DNA from: Nakamurella sp. A5-74
GTDB lineage: Bacteria; Actinomycetota; Actinomycetes; Mycobacteriales; Nakamurellaceae
Assembly (NCBI RefSeq): GCF_040438885.1
Contig: NZ_CP159218.1
Coordinates: forward strand, 372,001 to 436,000
Direction: 5' to 3'
DNA: 64,000 bases
Below are positions 11,016 to 19,882 of the stretch, piece after piece; positions within the stretch are counted from its first letter, which is position 1, and every line of letters begins with the position of its first letter. The notes under the pieces were generated by a model. The model made no database searches and was not told where the DNA came from. It saw nothing but the letters and a program-made list of their open reading frames with translations. Both the position numbers and the translations under genes were made by a program.

Positions 11016-11726
11016 TCAGCCCTGCTGGACCTCGCACGAGGAGTCGGCGCACACCGGCGCGTCACCGGAGGTGGTGACGAGCGGGACCGGGTGGGCGGCC
11101 TTCCAGGCTTGCTGCAGGACGTCGGTGAAGACGGTCGACTCCTGCGCGCCGCTGACCCCGTAGGCGCGGTCGACGACGAAGAACGGGACCCCGGTGGCAC
11201 CGAAGCTGCGGGCCAGCTCGATGTCGGCGCGGACGTCGCCCGAGTACCGGTCGCCGGCCAGCACCGCACTGACCTCGTCGGCGGGCAGGCCTACCTCGAC
11301 GGCCACCCGGGCGAGCTCCTCGTGATCACCCACCGGCAGTCCTTCGGAGAAGTAGCCGAGCAGGAGCCGCTCCTTCAGCTCGAGCTGCTTGCCGTGGGCG
11401 AGCGCCAGGTGCAGCAGCCGGTGGGCGTCGAACGTGTTGGCCGGGTGCGCGATGTCGAGGTGGAACTCGAGGCCGACGGTCGCGGCGACATCGGTCATCT
11501 GCTGGTTCATCGCCTGGGCCTCCGCGAGGGTGCGGCCGTACTTGGCGGCCAGCATCTCGTCGAGGGTCTGCTCGGACTGTTGCGGCGAGCTCGGATCGAG
11601 CTGGTAGCTGCGATAGGTGATGGTGACGTCGTCCGCTTGCGGGAAGGTGGACAGCGCCTCCTGCAGTCGCCGGGTGCCGACGTAGCACCACGGGCACACG
11701 ACGTCGGAGAAGATCTCGATCTGCAT
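11016..11726 (-). CDS. DsbA-family oxidoreductase, FrnE type
   Basis: 236 residues from the ATG at 11726; upstream in-frame sequence is Arg/Ala-rich and unlike the family. The N-terminus MQIEIFSDVVCPWCYVGTRR carries the thioredoxin-fold CPWC active site. The helical insertion and the C-terminal FGATGVPFFVVD (cis-proline loop, GVP) are typical of FrnE-like cytosolic DsbA relatives. There is no signal peptide, so it acts in the cytoplasm. Two more cysteines near the C-terminus (CADSSCEVQ) are an extra pair seen in some members. Confidence 0.9.
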   Translation of the reverse strand: MQIEIFSDVVCPWCYVGTRRLQEALSTFPQADDVTITYRSYQLDPSSPQQSEQTLDEMLAAKYGRTLAEAQAMNQQMTDVAATVGLEFHLDIAHPANTFDAHRLLHLALAHGKQLELKERLLLGYFSEGLPVGDHEELARVAVEVGLPADEVSAVLAGDRYSGDVRADIELARSFGATGVPFFVVDRAYGVSGAQESTVFTDVLQQAWKAAHPVPLVTTSGDAPVCADSSCEVQQG

Positions 11727-11876
11727 GGCTGCCTTCCGCTGCGCTCCCGCCCGAGCTGGGCGGCGTTCTGACAGCTGCAACCTCGGCCGTCGGGCCGACA
11801 TTCCGGACGCAGCCCGAGCGCATCGTGAGCGGTCGGGTCCTGCTGTCACTGCGTGTTAACCTTGTTCCCGTCTCCA

Positions 11877-11963
11877 GGGCAAGTGGCGAAATGGCAGACG
11901 CGCACGGTTCAGGTCCGTGTATCCGAAAGGATGTGGGGGTTCAACTCCCCCCTTGCCCACCAC
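11877..11963 (+). tRNA. tRNA-Leu (anticodon CAG)
   Basis: Cloverleaf read directly: acceptor stem GGGCAAG (11877-11883) pairs with CTTGCCC (11953-11959), then discriminator A and an encoded CCA (11961-11963). The anticodon stem CACGG/CCGTG encloses loop TTCAGGT with anticodon CAG. A long variable arm and T-arm GGGGGTTCAACTCCCC are typical of class II tRNA-Leu. It sits next to the pkn/fha region as leuT does in mycobacteria, and marks the left edge of the island. Confidence 0.97.
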
Positions 11964-12001
11964 GGGATGTTCAGCCAAGTCGGCCGAGCATCGTCAGATA
12001 A

Positions 12002-12030
12002 CCCCGCCGGGATCCGTCCCGGCGGGGTTT
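12002..12030 (+). terminator. Terminator after tRNA-Leu
   Basis: A 10-bp perfect stem CCCCGCCGGG / CCCGGCGGGG with loop ATCCGT is followed by TTTCTC, about 40 nt downstream of the tRNA. Confidence 0.85.
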
Positions 12031-12100
12031 CTCGTTGTCCAGGGGCGATCGACCGGATGGTAGGGCCGACCTGACCAGGGACAGGCTGGTCCGGGGAACG

Positions 12101-12133
12101 AAAATCGCCCGCCAACTGGGTTGGCGGGCGATT
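12101..12133 (-). terminator. Terminator of the transposase operon
   Basis: A perfect 13-bp inverted repeat AATCGCCCGCCAA / TTGGCGGGCGATT with a 5-nt loop. On the minus strand the hairpin is followed by TTTTCG, giving a rho-independent terminator about 50 nt after the transposase stop. Confidence 0.8.
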
Positions 12134-12181
12134 CCGGGTACGGCTGTGAGACCGGTTTTCAGGTGGTGCGGTGCAGTGTCG

Positions 12182-13888
12182 TCATGACGGGCCTCCAGTC
12201 CCGTCCCGGATGTCGGGTGGCGGTTCACCGAGGAGTTCCGGGAGGGTCCGGGTGCGTCGTCGGGCGCGGGTCTTCTTCGCGCGGAGAGCGGCGGCGCCGT
12301 CACCGAGGTCAGCTTCACCGAGGGCGACGGCCCACGGGTCGGACAAGTGCCGGATGGCATGCCAGTCGCGGAGCAGGCGGACGTTCATCCCAGCGAACGC
12401 GAACGCACACAGCAGGGTGTTGCGGACAACGCCGAAGACGCGGGTGAAGCCCTTGCCGATGTCGAGGCGGTGGTTCTTCAGTTCGGCGTTAGTCGATTCG
12501 ATGGCGGACCGGCGATAGTAGGCGGCTGCCCAGTCGGTGGTGCCCCAGGGTTGCGGCATCCGTTCGCGGGGTGACTGGTCGGGTGTGATCGTGACGGTTT
12601 TGCCGCACGCGCACGGCGTGGACTGTGAGCAGTGGGTGGTGGGGCGGGTGTGCGCGAGGCGCAGCGACTGGGGGACGTTGGGGCAGCGGACCTGCCCGGC
12701 AAGCGCCGGTCCCTTGAGACGCTGGTACCCGTCGGGGTCGCGTTTGGTGAGCGGGGTGAACGCGTAGGCGCGGCGCCGGTCGAAGTCGGCCTGCGCGGCC
12801 TCGGCCTCGGCGGTGGTGGCGTACGCGCCGGGCGGGGTGAGGTTCCGCAGCAGCCGGGGCAACGCTTCGGTGAACAGGGTGCCGTCGATCCAGATGGTGC
12901 CGGGGATCGGTCCGGGCCGTTGACCGCGCTGGTTTGGGTGCAGGTCGCCCCACACGTCGACGTTTCTGGCCCACATGGGGTAGGCGAACGTTTCAGGGAG
13001 GCAGAAGTTGTAGCCCCGGTCGACGCACAGGTCGGTGGTGGTGGTTCCGGCGGCGGTCATGCCGTCGATGGTGCGGACGGCGGCTTCGCCACGGTGTGAT
13101 CCGGCGGGGGTCAGCGTCATGCCGGTGACGAGGTGCGGTACGACCGTGCCGCCGATGGTGGGGATCTGGGTTGCAAGGTGAAGCTCGAAGCCGACGTAAA
13201 TGTCGCCGGGTCGTCCGTTGTGACCGGAGCGATAACCGTCGCGGGCCTCGGGGTCGCAGGAGTTTTGGGGGCGTCCGTCGTCATCCCAGATCGGCCAGCC
13301 CGGTTCGTTGACCGGCTTCGATGGGCCGAGGTTGGTCCCGTCGGGGATCTCGGTTCCGGCTGTCGGCAGGTCCTTCTTGTTGGCCCAGGATCGGCGACGT
13401 GCCCACGCCTCGAGGTCGGTTCCGTCGATGGCAGCGGAGCCAGTGAGGTTGTAGTTGGCGGGCAGGGACGCGGCGAGGAGTCGGTCGGCGAACTGCTGCA
13501 CGGTGAGACGGTCGTCGCTGCCGGGGACGCGCAGCCCGCCGTCATCAAGTTGGGCGGCGATCTTGGCGAAGGCGTGCCACAGCATCGGGTAGGTGACGTC
13601 GGCGCCGACACCGAGATCGGCTCGTTGTGACGGACCAAGGTTCCGCAGAGTGCCCACGATGTCGGTCATCACCATCGTCCTGGAGCCGGTGACAGCGTGC
13701 AGCGTCATCCCTACGAGCAGCGCGCGGGCGGTGAACGTGCGTGGCCGTCCGGTGGTCGCGTTGAGGTTGTGTTCCACGATCGGGAGCAGCCCGGAGCGGT
13801 CGATGACGGCGACGGCACGGCGGTACGCGGCGGTGGGGGACAGGTACTTCCAGACGGCGCGGTGGGCCTGCACGAGGGGTTCAGTCAT
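12182..13888 (-). CDS. DDE-type transposase-like protein
   Basis: 568 residues. It resembles actinobacterial DDE transposases: a first Asp in AAIDGTDLEAW, a second in TTDLCVDRGYNF, and a C-terminal SAIESTNAELKNHRLD segment that fits the catalytic Glu helix. A cysteine cluster (QVRCPNVP, then STPCACGKTV) may bind zinc. The ATG at 13888 lies inside the upstream recombinase-like gene (8-nt overlap), so the two are translated together. I could not delimit inverted repeats around the pair, so whether it is an autonomous insertion sequence, and of which family, is open. Confidence 0.75.
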   Translation of the reverse strand: MTEPLVQAHRAVWKYLSPTAAYRRAVAVIDRSGLLPIVEHNLNATTGRPRTFTARALLVGMTLHAVTGSRTMVMTDIVGTLRNLGPSQRADLGVGADVTYPMLWHAFAKIAAQLDDGGLRVPGSDDRLTVQQFADRLLAASLPANYNLTGSAAIDGTDLEAWARRRSWANKKDLPTAGTEIPDGTNLGPSKPVNEPGWPIWDDDGRPQNSCDPEARDGYRSGHNGRPGDIYVGFELHLATQIPTIGGTVVPHLVTGMTLTPAGSHRGEAAVRTIDGMTAAGTTTTDLCVDRGYNFCLPETFAYPMWARNVDVWGDLHPNQRGQRPGPIPGTIWIDGTLFTEALPRLLRNLTPPGAYATTAEAEAAQADFDRRRAYAFTPLTKRDPDGYQRLKGPALAGQVRCPNVPQSLRLAHTRPTTHCSQSTPCACGKTVTITPDQSPRERMPQPWGTTDWAAAYYRRSAIESTNAELKNHRLDIGKGFTRVFGVVRNTLLCAFAFAGMNVRLLRDWHAIRHLSDPWAVALGEADLGDGAAALRAKKTRARRRTRTLPELLGEPPPDIRDGTGGPS

Positions 13889-14792
13889 GGTTGCCCGCCA
13901 GTTGCGGCCACGACTTTTCGGGTTCCCGCACAGTCAGGTAGGGGAGTAGTTCGCCGAGCCGTGATCCGGTTGACCATCCGGCGGCGCGCATGAACTCCGA
14001 GACCGGGGTGCCGGAGTTGAGAACGTGGATCATCCAGGTGGTGCGCAGTCGGTGGACGCTTAGGTTCGGCATGTCCGGGGTACGGACGATCCTCGACAGC
14101 AGGACGTTGAGCCGGTTCCGGGATGTGCCGAGCGGCCCGACCAGCGGCCCGTCCGGGTACTGGTCGGCCAACTTCAGCAGTTCGGGTGCCCACCGGGCGC
14201 GGACGGGCACGTCGCGGCCAAGCTCGCCGGGGGTACGAACAACAACGGCCCGGTGTTCGCGGCGAACGTCGGCGGCGGTGACGTGGAGCAGATCGACCGG
14301 AGTGAGACCGGCGCCGAGACCGAGTGTGAACAGCGTTTTGGCGCTGCGCTGCCGCTGCCCGTCGGGTTGCTGCCCCGCGATCTCCCACAGCCGATCGATC
14401 TCGGTGTTGCTGTACGGGGCGCGCATGGTGTTGCGTGCCAACGTTTCCGGTTTCGGTTCCCACGGGGCCTTCTTCGTCACGGCGCGTGCAACGGTGCGGA
14501 GCATTGCCCGTCGGGTTGATCGTGCACGGTCGGTGTACTGCGGCATGCCGACGGCGGTGTACCGGTCAACCGTGGCCGGGGAGAACACCGACTCGATGTC
14601 AAGATCGATGCCCTCGCGTTGCGCCCATCCAACAAGCCCGGTCGCAACGCTCATCGCACGGATGTAGGTGCTCAGCGCGCGAAACCCGGTCCGGGTCACG
14701 ACCTCACGGACCAACGGCCCAATCTGTTGCCACGTCTCGGGGTCGACCCCGTTGGGTCGGTACTGCGCGACGACCTCCTCCGGGGTGGTCAC
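13881..14792 (-). CDS. Tyrosine recombinase-like protein, probably degenerate
   Basis: 303 residues from the GTG at 14792 (GAGGTG 5 nt upstream). The N-terminal half looks like a core-binding helical domain. The C-terminal half has the tyrosine-recombinase layout: TLGLGAGLTPVDLLHVTAAD where TGLRxSEL is expected (the first catalytic Arg is replaced by Thr), then LSVHRLRTTWMIHVLNSG (the HxLR box, intact), AGWST, and a Tyr near LLPYLTV. The lost Arg suggests it may bind DNA without classical strand exchange. It overlaps the downstream transposase gene. Confidence 0.75.
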   Translation of the reverse strand: MTTPEEVVAQYRPNGVDPETWQQIGPLVREVVTRTGFRALSTYIRAMSVATGLVGWAQREGIDLDIESVFSPATVDRYTAVGMPQYTDRARSTRRAMLRTVARAVTKKAPWEPKPETLARNTMRAPYSNTEIDRLWEIAGQQPDGQRQRSAKTLFTLGLGAGLTPVDLLHVTAADVRREHRAVVVRTPGELGRDVPVRARWAPELLKLADQYPDGPLVGPLGTSRNRLNVLLSRIVRTPDMPNLSVHRLRTTWMIHVLNSGTPVSEFMRAAGWSTGSRLGELLPYLTVREPEKSWPQLAGNHD

Positions 14793-14843
14793 AAGGACAC
14801 CTCGGATGTGGATCGGACGCACGGCTTAGACCCCTTTGGCAGA

Positions 14844-14861
14844 TGGTGCGGTACCGCACCA
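14844..14861. promoter_or_regulatory. 18-bp perfect palindrome, candidate operator
   Basis: TGGTGCGGTACCGCACCA lies in the 137-nt gap between the divergent recombinase-like gene (start 14792) and the XRE gene (start 14930). A perfect 18-bp dyad beside an XRE regulator is a plausible autoregulatory site that would also control the transposase operon. Confidence 0.6.
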
Positions 14862-14929
14862 CTGTCTAGCTGGAATCCCCGATCTGTCAAGTCGGATGGT
14901 CTCGCGGCCAGCACCGATACGATCGCGTC

Positions 14930-15262
14930 ATGCCCACCCGGACGGTCGCCGCGCCCGCCAGCTACCTGGCGTCCGGCACCTGGCCGACCGGCAAACTTGT
15001 CAACGACGCACCGCCCGGCGCTGTCGTTGCCCAACACGTCGCCCGACGACTCAAGGCCGAACTGGAAGGCCAGAAGATCACCAACCGCGATCTGGGTCGC
15101 CGCGCGAACATCGCGCATACGACCATCGGCCGCGCGTTGTCGGGCGAGACCTATTTGGACGTACCGGCGCTCGCCGCAATTGAACAGGCGCTCGGTCTGC
15201 AGTTGTGGCCGGACCGGGAAAAGGTCGATGAAGTGGGCACGAATCTGCCTCCTAAACGCTGA
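14930..15262 (+). CDS. XRE-family helix-turn-helix regulator
   Basis: 110 residues. The C-terminal two thirds form an XRE/Cro-type HTH: VARRLKAELEGQKITNRDLG, then RRANIAHTTIGRALSGETY and a closing helix LAAIEQALGLQLWP. About 30 residues of N-terminal extension precede it. It faces away from the recombinase-transposase operon and shares a palindrome-containing upstream region with it, so it probably represses that promoter. Confidence 0.85.
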   Translation: MPTRTVAAPASYLASGTWPTGKLVNDAPPGAVVAQHVARRLKAELEGQKITNRDLGRRANIAHTTIGRALSGETYLDVPALAAIEQALGLQLWPDREKVDEVGTNLPPKR

Positions 15263-15721
15263 AGGAGAGTTACCGTAGGCACTGCCGTTGCCGGTGAAGT
15301 GCTGTTGGTTCCGGTCCCCACCGCGAGTCCTACGTCGCGGGGGCCGGGCCTTCAGTTCGTGAGACGGATGTCGTTGCCCGCGAAAGCGGGTTGACATTGA
15401 TAGTTCTCCTGTTGCCGGGTGATGTGGTCACGGCAACGGTAAGCCTGGAAATCAGGAGTTGCGGCGTCTCTGATCGGCGCTTCAGTGCGATCGCGTAGGG
15501 CGAAACTCTTTAGTGTCTGCGGTTTTCGGCGCACGCGTGACTTCCGAACCGCTGAGACCTATTGCACTGCAATGATTGTGAGTAGATCGGTGAATGTATA
15601 TACAGCGTAGCGGGAGAGCGGTGCTCTCGCCTAACAGGTGAAAACCCGAAACTACTTTGCGTCACGCAGGATCAGGCTCGGCATCAAAGGTGCCCCAATC
15701 CCTGCCGACCGCTGCGTTCGG
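15263..15721. other. 459-nt gene-free, lower-GC intergenic region with small dyads
   Basis: No convincing gene. I see an imperfect GC hairpin near 15316-15345 that could terminate the XRE transcript, a dyad ATTGCA-C-TGCAAT at 15561-15573, and a dyad GAGAGC-GGT-GCTCTC at 15614-15628. The right half is visibly lower in GC (for example the stretch near 15590-15605). Short open frames here have no recognisable product. Confidence 0.5.
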
Positions 15722-16063
15722 TCACTCCGAACCCTCAACGGCGGGTCGGTCGAACATCGCCAGTGTGATTGGCGCCCGCGACCGCACATCGACGCCCAGA
15801 TCGTGATCGACAGCCTCAAAGAACTCAGCGAGCGTGACGTTCAGCGCCGCCGTCAAGTCCCACAACCGGTCGGTGAGCAGCGGACGACGCCCGGCTTCCA
15901 AGTGGACGATCGTCGTCCGGTCCAGACCCGACGCGTGGGCCAGCTGCTCCTGCGTCAAACCGGCGTCCGTCCGCAAGACCCGAACCCAGAACCCCAATGC
16001 CCGTCGGCGAGCATCCCGCCTACGCAGCTGGTCGGCGTCGAGACGAGACGAGTCGGTGGGCAT
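15722..16063 (-). CDS. XRE-family helix-turn-helix regulator
   Basis: 113 residues with a canonical XRE HTH: LGFWVRVLRTDAGLTQEQLA, then HASGLDRTTIVHLEAGRRPL and LWDLTAALNVTLAEFFEAV. The ATG at 16063 lies 12 nt from a large perfect inverted repeat (16076-16116), so autoregulation is likely. It is divergent from the lipoprotein gene at 16245, which it may also control. Confidence 0.88.
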   Translation of the reverse strand: MPTDSSRLDADQLRRRDARRRALGFWVRVLRTDAGLTQEQLAHASGLDRTTIVHLEAGRRPLLTDRLWDLTAALNVTLAEFFEAVDHDLGVDVRSRAPITLAMFDRPAVEGSE

Positions 16064-16075
16064 GTTGACTTGATC

Positions 16076-16116
16076 GTTGCGCTTGCGCTACAGATGGTCA
16101 GTAGCGCAAGCGCAAC
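16076..16116. promoter_or_regulatory. 16-bp perfect inverted repeat upstream of XRE gene
   Basis: GTTGCGCTTGCGCTAC (16076-16091) and its exact reverse complement GTAGCGCAAGCGCAAC (16101-16116) are separated by 9 nt. The dyad lies between the divergent XRE gene and lipoprotein gene and is the best candidate operator for the XRE protein. As RNA it would form a strong hairpin, but no T-run follows. Confidence 0.7.
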
Positions 16117-16244
16117 ACTGATGCGCCTTGCGTCAAGTCACACCGGGGGCCACACACCACCCCGCTGACCCGAACCGTCGGATTCGCGGAGCCACCACAC
16201 CATCGGGATCTGCCCCTGCCCGGAACACGTAGGGGAGCCTCGTC

Positions 16245-17729
16245 ATGCGCACCAACCGTGCGGTCATCGCCGCCGCCATCACCCTGTTTGCTGTTGCCGC
16301 GTGCACCAGCGACCCAGCTCAACCCGTGCCTCCACCGGGCGGTACCGAGGCGACCGTCGCGTCTGTGTCCTCGAACCCTGCGCCGTCGTCGGACGCGTTA
16401 AAGGTGGGCGCCGGGTCCGTAACCGGGGCGGGCGCCTACATGGCGGACACGGACCAGCAGTGGCGATCATCGATTGCGCAGTTGACCAAGACCGACGCGA
16501 ACGTGGCAGACACGGCGCGGTGCTACTTCGTCACCGACCAGGCGGGGTCGTTCATGGAGCTGATCGCGTGCGGCCCGATCCGCCGCGCCGACACGGCGGA
16601 AGGTGCTGTGTGGGACATGTTCACCGCACGGGTGGACAACGCCACCACCGGTCTGACGGAGGCAAGCCCGGCGAAGGAAGGGGCGACGCGACCGGAGGGC
16701 ACGCTGTACCGCCCGGACGGCGCCACCCCAGCTGCCGACGCCGACCAGCTACCCGAACCGCCGAAGCCGGAAGCGCCCGCCGGGACCGTTGCGGTTGTGG
16801 ACGCCAGCGCCGTGAAACCGGTGGACCCGGTGACCGTGGACATGTCGAAGAACACGATCATCACCCCGACGCGGACGTTTACCGTGACGGCGGCGGGCAA
16901 CCTCGATCAGCTCACCGGCGTCACGACCGCACTGTCCGGTGACGTGACCGAAGGGAAAACGTATGTGCCCGCCGCCGGGCAGCAGCTGATGTTCGTCACC
17001 CTCGGCAGCGACCCGCAACCTTCGACAGCGATCACTGCGCTGGGTGACCTCGCCGGTGACGGCGAACCCGGCGCTGTCACCGTTACCCTGCAAGTCGGGG
17101 ACACCAAAACGGATCTGACCGGCAAGCTGATCCCGGAAAACAGCGGCGAAGCTGCCGCGTCAACCACACTCGCCTTCAGCGTCCCCACGGGCGCGAAGCC
17201 GACCCTCACCGTCGACCAGGACGGGCACCCCCAAATGCTGGACCTGACCGCCGCTTCCCGCACCACCGAACTGCCCGGCCTGTACCTGCAGAACCCGGTC
17301 ATCGCCGTCAACGAGTCCGCCCCGAAGTTCACCGCCACCTACAAATCCGAATCCGCCCCCAACACCATCGGCTACACGCTCACCGTCAAAAGTGTTGCGT
17401 TCACCCCCTACGACCCCACCGCAGGGTGGGCACCCGACGGCCAAATGTGGGCCGAAATGGTCGTGAACCACGAGTTTGAGCACGGCGGGGAAATCACCCT
17501 CGACACCACCGGCTGGAAAGTCACCGCCAACGGCAAACCCGTCACCGCCGTCAACGCGGACGCCGCCAACACCGACCGGGACGTTGCGCTCACCTACCCC
17601 GTGCCCGCCGACACCACCACCATCGACGGCACCCTCACGACGAAGTTCACCTACTTCGAGACCGGCATCAACAACGAACCACAGACATACAACCCCAAGC
17701 CCCTCACCTTCACCGCCAACGTCAAGTAG
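16245..17729 (+). CDS. Predicted lipoprotein of unknown function
   Basis: 494 residues. A signal peptide ends in the lipobox LFAVAAC, so Cys20 would be lipidated and the protein exported and anchored. The mature part begins with a Thr/Ser/Pro-rich spacer. The rest is Thr/Ala/Asp-rich and probably beta-rich, without a domain I recognise. GGGGAG precedes the ATG. A hairpin after the stop suggests a single-gene transcript. Codon use is high-GC, unlike the split restriction gene that follows. Confidence 0.75.
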   Translation: MRTNRAVIAAAITLFAVAACTSDPAQPVPPPGGTEATVASVSSNPAPSSDALKVGAGSVTGAGAYMADTDQQWRSSIAQLTKTDANVADTARCYFVTDQAGSFMELIACGPIRRADTAEGAVWDMFTARVDNATTGLTEASPAKEGATRPEGTLYRPDGATPAADADQLPEPPKPEAPAGTVAVVDASAVKPVDPVTVDMSKNTIITPTRTFTVTAAGNLDQLTGVTTALSGDVTEGKTYVPAAGQQLMFVTLGSDPQPSTAITALGDLAGDGEPGAVTVTLQVGDTKTDLTGKLIPENSGEAAASTTLAFSVPTGAKPTLTVDQDGHPQMLDLTAASRTTELPGLYLQNPVIAVNESAPKFTATYKSESAPNTIGYTLTVKSVAFTPYDPTAGWAPDGQMWAEMVVNHEFEHGGEITLDTTGWKVTANGKPVTAVNADAANTDRDVALTYPVPADTTTIDGTLTTKFTYFETGINNEPQTYNPKPLTFTANVK

Positions 17730-17733
17730 CGAC

Positions 17734-17777
17734 ACGACGGGGGTACCACCGGGTCGACACGGTCGCACCCCCGTCGT
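17734..17777 (+). terminator. Hairpin downstream of lipoprotein gene
   Basis: An 11-bp perfect stem ACGACGGGGGT (17734-17744) / ACCCCCGTCGT (17767-17777) starts a few nt after the stop codon, with a 22-nt loop and no T-run. Confidence 0.5.
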
Positions 17778-17924
17778 CTGCTCCTACCGGCACTGGCGTC
17801 AACACGACCACCGTTGGCAGCAACCCCGCTCAGGTGCCCCCGGACACCGAATGCGGGTTCAGCAACACCGCATCGCGCCTCCAACCCTCCGTTCCGGGTC
17901 TCGATCCGGCTATGGTCATGACTC

Positions 17925-18771
17925 ATGACACAGAGCGGTGGGGATGAAGTATTCGGCGGCGTAGCGACGATCCGTACGGAGGTTGCGCAGGAGTACGCCG
18001 ACGGGCTGCACGAAGCCGCACAACTTGCGAGCTCAGAGGAAGACCTCCGCATAGCAGGGGAGACCCTCTTGCAGGCCGCACTGTCAAAGATCGGAATGTC
18101 TACAACTCCGAAGTACGAACGTTCTTACGCAGATCACGGGGGGCGTTCTGACGCCGTATACGGACGGGTTGTGATCGAGTACGAGGCTGTCGGGGCGTTA
18201 TCCCGCAAGAGTGGAGTCGACCACGCCGCAGATCAACTCGATAGGTACCTTCGCGCCGAGGTGGCTAACAGCGACGATCCGGCAGTTTTGCAACGGGTTG
18301 TCGGGGTTGGAATCGACGGGCATCAGATCTTTTTTCTCCGGTTCCAAACCAGCGAAGCGCAGACACAGCCGATCCAGCTGGATGAAATGCAGGGCGTGCT
18401 GCCAATTGACGAGTTCACTTCTGCTCCCGGACAGATCGCCAAACCGGTCATCGACGGACCATACTGGATTGACGCTCCGGCACTGCAGAAGTTTTTCGTG
18501 TACCTGCGTGCCGCCCACCGCAGCCGGTTGACAGCTGAGGGTCTGTCGAAGGAGTTTGGGCCATCCGGTCCGTGCGCGAAGAAACTCGTCGGGCACCTCT
18601 TTGAAGTCTTTAGCGCGAACAGAGCTGAACCCCTGCCGTCCACCCTTTATCGCGAGTGGGATAGGATTTTCGGCATTGTGTACGGCGACGACCTGGGGAA
18701 GGCAGGGAAGCACCTCGAAGTGCTATGTTCGGCTTACGCCATTCCAACAGCGACGGCTACTTTCAAGCCCC
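17925..18771 (+). pseudogene. 5' part of a restriction-methylase gene, split by IS30
   Basis: The first 282 codons of a gene whose remainder lies at 19883-22422. The segment holds a nuclease-like motif: SDAVYGRVVIEYEAVGALSR fits a PD-(D/E)xK core (Asp, then Glu-x-Glu), followed by AADQLDRYL, the layout seen in N-terminal nuclease domains of large adenine methylases. The frame runs on into the element and stops at 18896, giving an aberrant tail. The ATG at 17925 follows the lipoprotein gene after 195 nt. Residual activity of the truncated nuclease-like part cannot be excluded. Confidence 0.85.
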
Positions 18772-19879
18772 GGCAGTGTCAACCCGTGGAAGCAACGTTG
18801 GCTAGGAGTAGGCGTTCGAAGGCTTCTCGTGGGGTGAGGTATCCGAGGACGGCTCGGGGTCGTTCGTTGAGTTCAGCGGCGATGGCGTCGAGGTAGGGCT
18901 GGTGGCTGGTGATGTGATCGCCCTTGGGTAGGTAGTCGCGGATCAGGCCGTTGGTGTTCTCGTTGGTGGGTCGTTCCCATGGACTGTGGGGGTGTGCGAA
19001 GTAGATCGGCAGGTCCGCGGCGATGGTCACCGACGCGTGGCGGGCCATCTCGGTGCCCTGGTCCCAGGTCAAGCCCTGCCGCATGAAGTTCGGCAGGCCC
19101 TGCAGGTGATCGATCAAAGCGTCGGCCAGGCCATCAGCTTTTTTCCCCTGCGGCAGGCCGAGGATCAGGGTGTATCGGGTGGTGCGTTCGACAAGCGTTG
19201 CAGCGGCCGACTTCCCGCCCTTACCGACGATCAGGTCACCCTCCCACCAACCGGGTACCTTACGGTCGGCGACGTGTTCGGGACGGTCGTCGATGGACAC
19301 CATTCCGACGATTCGATCCCAGCTGCGTTCCCCGACCGGGCGGCGCCGCTGCCGGGCAGATCGTTTGCTGCGCAACATGATCCCCTGCCGGGCCAACTCA
19401 CCCTTGGGCAGCGCATAGATCCACCGGTAGATCGCTTCGTGCGACACCAGCCGGCCCTGCGCGTCCGGGGAAGAACCCATGAGCCCCACCGTTGCGTCGC
19501 CGGCCTCCAGATGCAACCGGCCGGCGATCTGCCGCGGCGTCCGGGAGTGCCGCAGATCAGCCCTCACCCGTGCCGCCAGGACAGGATCCGCATCGATCTT
19601 GCGCTGCTGTGGCCGGGAACGTGCAAGCCGTGCGGTCGAGTCCGCGGACACAGGGCCGTAGCCGGCCGGGCCGACCCGATGCCGGCGGATGTCCCTGCTG
19701 ATCACAGACACCGACCGGTCCAGCTCAGCAGCGATCGCCGTCAACGTGAGCTTCGCCTTCAACCCAGCTGCGATCACCACCCGATCCTCGATCGTCACCA
19801 TCCGCCGTGCCATCCGCGCCCGCCCCCGCCAGTCACCACCCCCTGACCAGGGACGTTGCTACGACGCTATGACACTGCC
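18772..19879 (-). mobile_element. IS30-family insertion sequence, 1108 bp
   Basis: Both ends begin GGCAGTGTCA reading inward. The imperfect terminal inverted repeats extend about 27 bp, with AGCAACGT matching again at positions 20-27. The element is flanked by CCC on both sides (18769-18771 and 19880-19882), fitting a 3-bp IS30-type target duplication. It carries one intact transposase gene filling almost its whole length. Removing it with one CCC exactly rejoins the host frame. Confidence 0.92.
18779..19813 (-). CDS. IS30-family transposase
   Basis: 344 residues, intact. An N-terminal HTH (LTLTAIAAELDRSVSVISRD) recognises DNA ends. The DDE catalytic core shows WWEGDLIVGKG (first Asp), TWDQGTEMARH (second Asp) and SPWERPTNENTNGLIRDYLP (catalytic Glu), all typical of IS30. 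It is transcribed against the interrupted gene. Because the frame is intact the element may still move. Confidence 0.95.
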   Translation of the reverse strand: MARRMVTIEDRVVIAAGLKAKLTLTAIAAELDRSVSVISRDIRRHRVGPAGYGPVSADSTARLARSRPQQRKIDADPVLAARVRADLRHSRTPRQIAGRLHLEAGDATVGLMGSSPDAQGRLVSHEAIYRWIYALPKGELARQGIMLRSKRSARQRRRPVGERSWDRIVGMVSIDDRPEHVADRKVPGWWEGDLIVGKGGKSAAATLVERTTRYTLILGLPQGKKADGLADALIDHLQGLPNFMRQGLTWDQGTEMARHASVTIAADLPIYFAHPHSPWERPTNENTNGLIRDYLPKGDHITSHQPYLDAIAAELNERPRAVLGYLTPREAFERLLLANVASTG

Positions 19880-19882
19880 CCC

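Noticed and set aside
15352-15534. 60-codon minus-strand frame in the gene-free region
   Set aside because: No ribosome-binding site, odd composition and no recognisable product.
18772-18896. Natural C-terminus of the 17925 gene at 18896
   Set aside because: The last 41 codons come from the IS30 end and from antisense transposase sequence, so this stop is an artefact of the insertion.
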